Source of the DNA: Anopheles merus
Taxonomy: Eukaryota > Arthropoda > Insecta > Diptera > Culicidae
Direction: 5' to 3'
Assembly (NCBI RefSeq): GCF_017562075.2
Contig: NC_054082.1
Coordinates: 49,532,037-49,596,036 of the forward strand
DNA: 64,000 nucleotides
A model generated the notes under the pieces. The model did no database searches, was not told the origin of the DNA, and saw only the letters and a list, made by a program, of their open reading frames with translations. Made by a program: the position numbers and the translations under genes. Positions 57,509 through 64,000 of this stretch are shown here, one piece after another (positions within the stretch are counted from its first letter, which is position 1; each line of letters starts with the position of its first letter).

Positions 57509-58631
57509 GAGTGCGACAAGGATGGGAACGTTTCAGTGGCTGTGGTGCAGGCTGCCGCACGCTGCGGCGAGAACGAGTGCGACCGGGTCAATGCAGTGTG
57601 TGATTTTCGCATCTATTTTCTCAGCTCGCTTTCGTACGCCTGACGTAGGTACGCGGCGGCAAAGTCAGCTCGCGAGAATGTTGCCCTCGCCGCAGCAGTA
57701 GGAAGGGAAACATGATCGGACGGAAATCCCAAAGTCAGGTGAATCTTGCCGCGCGCTTCTCCCCCACCCTCACCTCCAAGGCGCTTCGAGCTCTGTCCAG
57801 TTTATATTTACACACACGAATCAACATCATTCTGCTCTCTCTTTCCGTTCCTTTACCATTACTTTGTTCGTTTGTTTTCATTATTATGTATTTCTTTCAC
57901 GAACGGTAAGTAACGCCGTACCTGGAACATGGGAATCGTTGGGTAAACCCGTGGGCCCTTAAAAGTGCAAGTAAATGCTACCAATTGTCATACACCTGAG
58001 GTGCCATTTACTTCCGAAATTGCGCGATTGATAACGGAGGCGGCGCTATCGTCGATCGAACAGCATGTGAGCACGGAGCCATGTGCCAATAAAGATCATA
58101 AACAAAAAACAAAAAAAAAACCAGTATTAGACTGGGTTTTAACAGAACCATTGGAAGTTGAAATTATGTAGCAAAAGAATAGATATCATGGTCCGACAAA
58201 CGACAGAAGTCGATCGGCGGCAATCAACGGCGGTCGCATCGTGTTTTTGCTGGAAGCTGGGATATTTTGTTTACTAGATACCGGTTTGGGGGTGATAAAA
58301 ACAGGTTTTCTGCATTTGTCTGCGCCACGAAACAGCGCGTCCGCCACCGAAACACCCCCCCTCCCCCTCCCGATCGATACATAATCTTCCAAAATGTCCC
58401 GCACGCGTGTGCGTTCGGTTGGGACCATGGGAAGGTCAATCGATGCTCTTGAATTGTCTTCGAGCGCTGGTGGTTGGAAGGGGAAGGGCAAGGGGTATGC
58501 TATTGATCTAGTCTGGATGGATCAATTTAATTTGTAAAAAAATCGATACGAAAACAGAAGACGAAACACACGCGCCCACCGTTTCTTGCGCGCCAGCTTT
58601 GAATCACACGCCCAATATTCCGCTGCACGTG

Positions 58632-58645
58632 GCGCCCTCTGTTGG
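58632..58645. promoter_or_regulatory. CTCF-like motif
   Basis: GCGCCCTCTGTTGG matches 13 of 14 positions of the reverse complement of the CTCF core consensus. It lies between the two protease genes. Binding is an inference. Confidence 0.4.
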
Positions 58646-59130
58646 GTAGTAGTGGAAACACGGTTACACTGTTAATTTGGTATGATGATTTCACAGCAAC
58701 ATTTGAGTTGGATGTTGCTTGGCACGACTAAAAGAAGTTTGACAAAGTGGTCAAATTCGTTCGATTGTTTCATTGTAGCGAAGGGAAAAAGAAAGCTAAA
58801 AGTGACCTTATGCGATGCAATTTATACGGCAAGGGGAAGCAATGATGGATTGAAAAACAAAGACGCAGAGTAAAGACAACACAACACCAGTGTGTCACAC
58901 TATTCAGTCATGGTTTGTATTTAAATTTCACTAGCTCTGCAACACCTCGTAGAATGCGAACCGACAGAAGAGAGACAGCACATTATGGTGTGGTTAAAAA
59001 AAATAAACGCTTACTACATACAAGAAACACAGTTCCTATCCTTATGTCTTTTCCTATTCTTTAATTTACTCCCCCTTCCCTACCACTAACCCCCAACTAC
59101 TCCCCGTTGCTGCGTCTGGTGTGACCGCGA

Positions 59131-62100
59131 CTAACGCATCACGTTGGCCAATATCCAATCAATGTACGCCGAAATGCGCGTATACACGCCCGGGAAGTTG
59201 GAAACGCCACACGTGCGCGGCCCGAACGAGACCAGCCCGAGCAGCACGAACCGGTCGCGCGTCGAGATGGCTTCGTTCATCAGCGGTCCGCCGGAGTCGC
59301 CCTGGCAGGCGTCCCGGTTTTCCTGCCCCTGGGCGCACATCTGGTTGCCGCTGACGATGATGGGATTGCGGGAGTTGACACTGTACCGGGCGTACGCGTT
59401 GGCACAGCCGGCCGTGTCCACGATCGGCAACCGTAGCCACTGCAAGGTCGGGCTGGGTGTGTTGCTGCCTGCAAAAAAAAAAGAAAGGGAAGAGGATAAA
59501 GGATCATTTTTCTAGCTTCTCACTGACACACACGTTGCATCGACACTTACGATTGCTGGTTGAACCCCAGCCAGCAATGATGCCCAGCTGGCCGGTTAGG
59601 TTGAGCGCGTACGGTGCGTACTGGTCCGTGGGCAGACAGAGCGGGCTGATGATGTTGTAGGTTTCGGTCGTTTCACGCAGCTTGATCAGTGCGATGTCGT
59701 TGGCGTACTTGGGCATGTCGTAGCTCTCGTGCGGAATGATCTGCTCGATCGCAAAGTCCTGGTAGCGGGCACTGCAGCGCGGATCCGTCACGGCATTGCA
59801 CTCCAGATCGCCCAACCGTATGCTGACTCTGTGCGGAAGGCGGAGGCAAGTTGCGAGAGATGTGTTAGATGAAGACACACTTTTTCGTGGACACTGTTCG
59901 AAACTAGCAATATACATACAGCTGAAGTTCATCAATAAGATTCGTGACACAATGGGCCACCGTTATCACATGTCGGTTGGTGATGAGCGATCCGGCGCAA
60001 CGGTACGTTACGCGTCCAGAGGCTACAACGCCATAGCAAACGCCAAAGAAAAGAGGGAGAAGTTATGAATTTGTCTGTATGGCAAAGGCAGGATTAGCGG
60101 GATGCCACACTCGTTTACTTACTCTGATTCCGGTAGGCTAACCGCGCCATCCAGGGAAACTGTCCCGGTACCTCCGTCTCGCCGCCGATGATGCGCGTGT
60201 TCACCGACAATCCGCACAGCGGCGCATTAATCATCGGCTGATCGGGTACAACCGTCGGCAGCACGGTGGTCAACAGTTCCGTGGTCGTCGGTATTGCTGT
60301 CGTGGGTGGCTGTGGTGGTTCGGTAGTGGGGAGGGGAGTCGTTTCGGCCAGTCGGTTGCTGCCCAGCACCGGCTGTCGCGTCGTCGTTCGCATGATGGGG
60401 GCAACGTACGCTTTCGTGGGGCGTAATGACACTTCCGCCTCGTTCGGATAAATGACCGGCGGACAGTTTTTCATCGTTTTCGGATCCTCGAACTGAGCGA
60501 TCGTGTTGCCGTTTTGGGGCCGCTGCTGCTTCCAGCGGTTGCCGCCGGCGGTCGGCGTTCTGGTGCTGTCTGCTCGCTTGCCATCCTTCCCGGACGCCGT
60601 CATCGGTATGTACTTGAAGCGCTCCCGTGACCATTGGTCCGACTTTCGGTTGGTGTAGCCCTCGTCCCACCCGATGGCGCCCGCCGTATCGTGCGCATCG
60701 GACTCCTCGGACGAGTGATCGTCCGTGCCGACGTCCCGCAGCCAGCTATCGTCGAGCGGGCAGCAAATGTTGGGCTCATTGTCCGTGCCGTACCCGCAGG
60801 CCAGTTCCTTCAGCTTGGAGTTGAAGCTACCGTAGCTCGGCTTGGGATTGCGCAGCATTTCCAGTATCTTGGTACAGTAGCGAAGCTTTGTGCAGCGACA
60901 GTTGATCGCACCGGACGAGGCGGGCACACTGTCCGGCACCTGTCGGTAATGCTCGACGCGCTGGTTGTACTGATATACCTGCGGTCCTGACGGATGTCCG
61001 CCGTAGTCGTAATAACTGCCCCAAGGTGTGGCGAACGCTGCAGGGGAAGAAAGAAGAGGGAAGAAAGTTAAATGAAGCCAAACTGCGGCTCGCTTGACCT
61101 CCGTCGTCCAACAGGTTGAGGGTGGTAGTACCCGTTCTGTCTAGCAAACGACGGACGGGGACTTTCCCAGCCGCGAATGTTTTTGGGTCCGATCAGCATT
61201 GATCAGGCAGTGTTGTTGGGCCGATGTATTGACGTAAGCGCTGGAAGTTGAACGGTGTGAGCGGTCCAGCGAACCGACTAGACGTACAAGTGGGGGCAGC
61301 GCCACTAGAGCAAGCTTCAAACTCTACCACAAAATTGGTTGCCTCGCTAGCCGCTCGAAATCGTATGCGAAGCCGAACGGTCAAGGTAACAGCAAACCTG
61401 CCCCGAAGGGCAAGCAAACCCCCAAGCAATCGCAAGAAGATCGCGCGTTATGCTTGAATTAGGCTGATGTAAATCATTTCCCTTTTTTCTGGGAGGTTGT
61501 TGGTTCGTGCTGCTATGCGCGGGGTCGCTCACAAGAAAGGTATGGCTGCACGATTTTTGTCGATTTCCACAATCTTCCATTGTGGAGGATAAAAATGAAT
61601 CAGCGGCAAGAACAGCGAAGAACAGACACACAAAAAAAAAACATTTGAAGCATTTTGAACGACTACTTATGATTATCGTCCGCTATCGGCGACTAACGAT
61701 CAGTTGACACAAAAACCAGAAAACGCAGGACAACGAACCGGAAAACGGATACGTCTCGGTATTGGGATTAACACCTGACCCAAGACGAGAACACAAAGGC
61801 AAGATCGTTTGAACTGCTCAAGTTCAGTCGGTCCTAAGGTGGTATTGCCCACCGAGAATGCCGTTTGAAAGTAGTCTCTGTATCAGAAACAAATAAAAAA
61901 GTCTTGCAACAAATTTAGAACGTCGGCAGAACTGATCTATGCTAACGCACAATCGAATGGGAAAGGGTTTAGAATCAGCTGGACCAAAACACCAGGATAT
62001 AGTTATCGAATTGGCAACAAGACCATTGCACAACATTGTAATCCATTCCATGTTTTCTGTTCGGTGTTATGCTGAATTTACTGGTGTAAACACGAATAGG

Positions 62101-62932
62101 TTGTTATCAAAACAATTTGCAGCGATGTCGATGAGTTTTACAATTTAATTGAGCGTCCATTAACTATAAATTTGCTTGTTCGGCTACGTCTTTACGGTGC
62201 CGTACGAGAAGTCGTTACGAGAACTCGGGGCAACGCAGACAGTTCAACCACGCGTAAATAGTATGAATCATTAAAAAGTGTTCGTTCTTTTCGGCTGCAC
62301 AGCAAGCGTGTTTGTAGTTCTTTCAGTGGAACCATTCATCTAAAAGAACGCCATTAATTACCACCGCACAGAGATGAAGATCCGTCACAAGCCTAATTTA
62401 TGTAAAATAATTCAGTCTTCTATTTGTTTGTTTTCGTGACTAAGAAGACGCTACATTATCAAAATTTCAAAATTCCGCTACACCTGGGAGGGTTCGTCGC
62501 CGACACCTTTGCATTGAAGTCTTTTGATGACAAATCACGAAATACACGCAGATAACGAGATCGGCTTAAGCGAGTCGGCCGGCCGACCAATGTTTTGGTT
62601 CGTAGCGGTAGGTTATTGCATTAGCGAGCGATGCCACCCAGTTTGCGGGTGGCCATGAGTCCAAAATTACGGCACGCTTCTTTCCTGGCCCGAATAAAAT
62701 GCACGAGATTCACTGAAGCGCGTACGCGCGGTGCCGCAAACGGTGCAGAGCTCACCGCTTACCGACCGGATCGTGGTTCACTTTCGTTTTACGATTGCGC
62801 ACGGCCATGCACGTGGTCGTCCCCGGTCTGCGCTACGATTCACGGCTACTTGTGTCACTCACCATCGGCAAGAAGGGATGCCGCCGTCAGCATGAACAAC
62901 GCCAAACTGGATCGTGTTGTGATTTTGCACAT
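59131..62932 (-). CDS. CLIP-domain serine protease with long Pro/Thr-rich linker
   Basis: Secreted zymogen, 567 aa, five exons: 62932..62863, 61037..60123, 60022..59920, 59828..59551 and 59468..59131. Exon 1 encodes a signal peptide (MCKITTRSSLALFMLTAASLLADA); intron 1 is 1.8 kb. One CLIP domain has cysteines at 70, 72, 78, 104, 115 and 116; the first two are only one residue apart. Residues 117-305 are a hydrophilic linker ending in a Thr/Pro-rich, mucin-like stretch. Activation follows TR|IIGG near 306. The triad is complete: His in ITVAHCV, Asp in ANDIALIKL and Ser in DACQGDSGGPL, with Asp for trypsin-like specificity. Joins restore RNQ-TSGRVTYRCAGSLI and ELQLVSIRLGD. The linker and CLIP spacing differ from its neighbour, so this is not a recent tandem copy. 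The subfamily (perhaps CLIPD or CLIPC) is not settled. Confidence 0.9.
61038..62862. other. Intron 1 of CLIP protease 2
   Basis: 1.8-kb intron between the signal-peptide exon and the CLIP exon. Short open frames on both strands have no recognisable domain. Confidence 0.7.
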
Positions 62933-64000
62933 GATGTCGAGAGGAATGAACAGTTGTCGTAGGACTTTTACACTAAAAAAACACACTCAAAACAAGCCCT
63001 ACACTACAGACAAACTACAATAGCGTGTTAATACTGGCGAGAAAACGAACCGTTTAAAACTACCGAGCACGTTGTACGGCGGTTGTACCGGCCTTGATAT
63101 GGTTCACTTTTTAACGTGCTTTGCTACGCTACGGAACCCAACCCGCTGGCGGTTAGTGCGATCTTGAAGTGTACACACCACTTGCCCCGAAGTGGCCCTA
63201 ACTGAAGTGTCGAAAGTGGCCACTTATACGGGGGAACACTCGCTTAAAGTACACTCTTCTCCTTTATGCACGTACTCATGGAAGTATCAATAAATTTCAC
63301 TGAGATCACTTTTTCACTGGTTAACAACGGGCACAGCCACCTGCTCGTAGATGCAAGAACAAATAAACACTCTCGATCACCGATCATTATAAACAACTGT
63401 GCGGAAAAGTAAGCGCGTACGCCACGAAACTGTCACTTCACTTTGCACAGCTGCAGCCGAGATTTAAATGTGGCGTTGTTGGTATGTGCCACCGATATTC
63501 GTCCCCATCCGTTTCGGTTGTGACCTCGCACGGAAATTCGTTGTTAACGTCTTTACAGCCCTCGGTCCACTCATGGACTGTATCGTTCCGGCGCACCGAT
63601 CACTGCAGCAAACCCAACGACCGCACTCGCGTTGTGTGCCACATTGCGTCTTTCCGCGCACAATCGAAACCGACCCGAGCGGTGATCATGTTTATATAGT
63701 CCCCCCCTCCACGAGGGCTCAAGATTTACGCGCGATGCGTGGGGGCATTTGGGTGTTGTTTGGGTTCTGTCTTTATGTTCTGCACTCACGCATCGAACCG
63801 ACGCTGCCGCCGCCGTCGACGCCTTACAAGAAGCGGTGGGGCCAGTAGTTGCAACCACCCCTCCTTCCCACACCTTTACTACAACCTGCACAATGCACTC
63901 TCGTATGTGAGTGCGAACTCGCTGCTTAGAACCACGGTGGTGAGTGGTAGTGGTGGTGATGCTTCAAGGAAAACCCAAACACTCTCTCTATTCCGCCGTG
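62933..64000. other. Upstream region of CLIP protease 2, to window end
   Basis: It holds the likely promoter of CLIP protease 2 (see next entry). The open frames near 63.5-63.85 kb are GC-rich but have no recognisable domain; a gene crossing the right edge cannot be excluded. Confidence 0.5.
63200..63228 (-). promoter_or_regulatory. Candidate TATA + initiator promoter of CLIP protease 2
   Basis: On the minus strand TATAAGTG (63228-63221) is followed by TCAGTT (63205-63200). The first T of the TATA box lies 25 bases ahead of the Inr A, slightly shorter than the usual 30. It would give a 5'UTR of about 270 nt. Confidence 0.35.

Larger units (their letters stand above)
57280..59130. other. Intergenic stretch between two CLIP proteases
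   Basis: 1.85 kb holding the promoter of CLIP protease 1 and the 3'UTR of CLIP protease 2. It contains an (AG)n tract at 57474-57506 and a CTCF-like motif at 58632-58645. A 68-codon frame at 57965-58171 has no recognisable domain and is not called. Confidence 0.6.

Noticed and set aside
57965..58171. 68-codon frame ending LTEPLEVEIM
   Set aside because: No recognisable domain, no partner exon, and low-complexity lysine codons near the end. Cannot be supported as a gene.
55669..62932. Recent tandem duplication of the CLIP proteases
   Set aside because: The two differ in CLIP spacing, linker length, exon structure and sequence outside the catalytic motifs, so any duplication is old.
63692..63699. 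TATATAAA on the minus strand as TATA box of CLIP protease 2
   Set aside because: It lies 760 bp from the start codon and no good initiator follows at the right distance; the TATA/Inr pair at 63200-63228 is a better candidate.
1..64000. tRNA, rRNA or CRISPR
   Set aside because: I looked for the tRNA T-loop GGTTCGAATCC-like box with a matching A box and for regularly spaced direct repeats with unique spacers, and found none. The arrays present are microsatellites or MITE units.

Overview
The window is eukaryotic, insect nuclear DNA, most probably from a mosquito and consistent with Anopheles. It carries spliced genes with GT..AG introns, mostly 60-100 bp long. It encodes SLIMP, an insect-specific seryl-tRNA synthetase paralogue, a ZAD zinc-finger protein of the arthropod type, and two CLIP-domain serine proteases. 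The non-coding DNA is full of microsatellites and holds two clear MITEs. The species is an inference; no database search was run.

Layout from left to right: 3' end of dispatched (+, cut by the window edge, ends 1309); a ZAD + double FLYWCH regulator (-, 4134-6035); about 5.6 kb of gene-poor DNA; the FERRY3/C12orf4 orthologue (-, 11647-13311); cytosolic aspartate aminotransferase Got1 (+, 14562-16408); RalGAP alpha (-, 19374-28738); SLIMP (+, 29414-30841); the LYST/mauve BEACH protein (-, 31073-43285, 3,687 aa in nine exons); PNO1 (-, 44387-45177); XRCC4 (+, 45857-46924); Rab1 (-, 49759-52358, with a 14-nt first coding exon); exocyst Sec10 (+, 53069-55280); and two CLIP-domain trypsin-like proteases (-, 55669-57279 and 59131-62932). 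For every multi-exon gene I joined exons by reading splice sites and checking phase. Each joined CDS is a multiple of three and matches family motifs across the junctions.

Many of the genes serve membrane traffic: FERRY3 (Rab5 endosomes), RalGAP alpha (restrains Ral, which acts through the exocyst), Sec10 (exocyst), Rab1 (ER-Golgi) and LYST (lysosome-related organelles). Four gene pairs are head to head (FERRY3/Got1, RalGAP alpha/SLIMP, PNO1/XRCC4, Rab1/Sec10). Several are tail to tail with facing poly(A) signals.

The most notable finding is a 555-bp hAT-type MITE inserted exactly at the XRCC4 stop codon. Its 8-bp target-site duplication contains the last codon and the stop, so the reading frame survived and the transposon became the start of the XRCC4 3'UTR. 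Also worth a look are a 352-bp MITE with 64-bp inverted repeats in the FERRY3/Got1 divergent promoter, a 90-nt intron in the ZAD gene that can be read through in frame, loss of the motif-3 arginine in SLIMP, and CTCF-like motifs in gene-poor DNA. I found no wholly new system.
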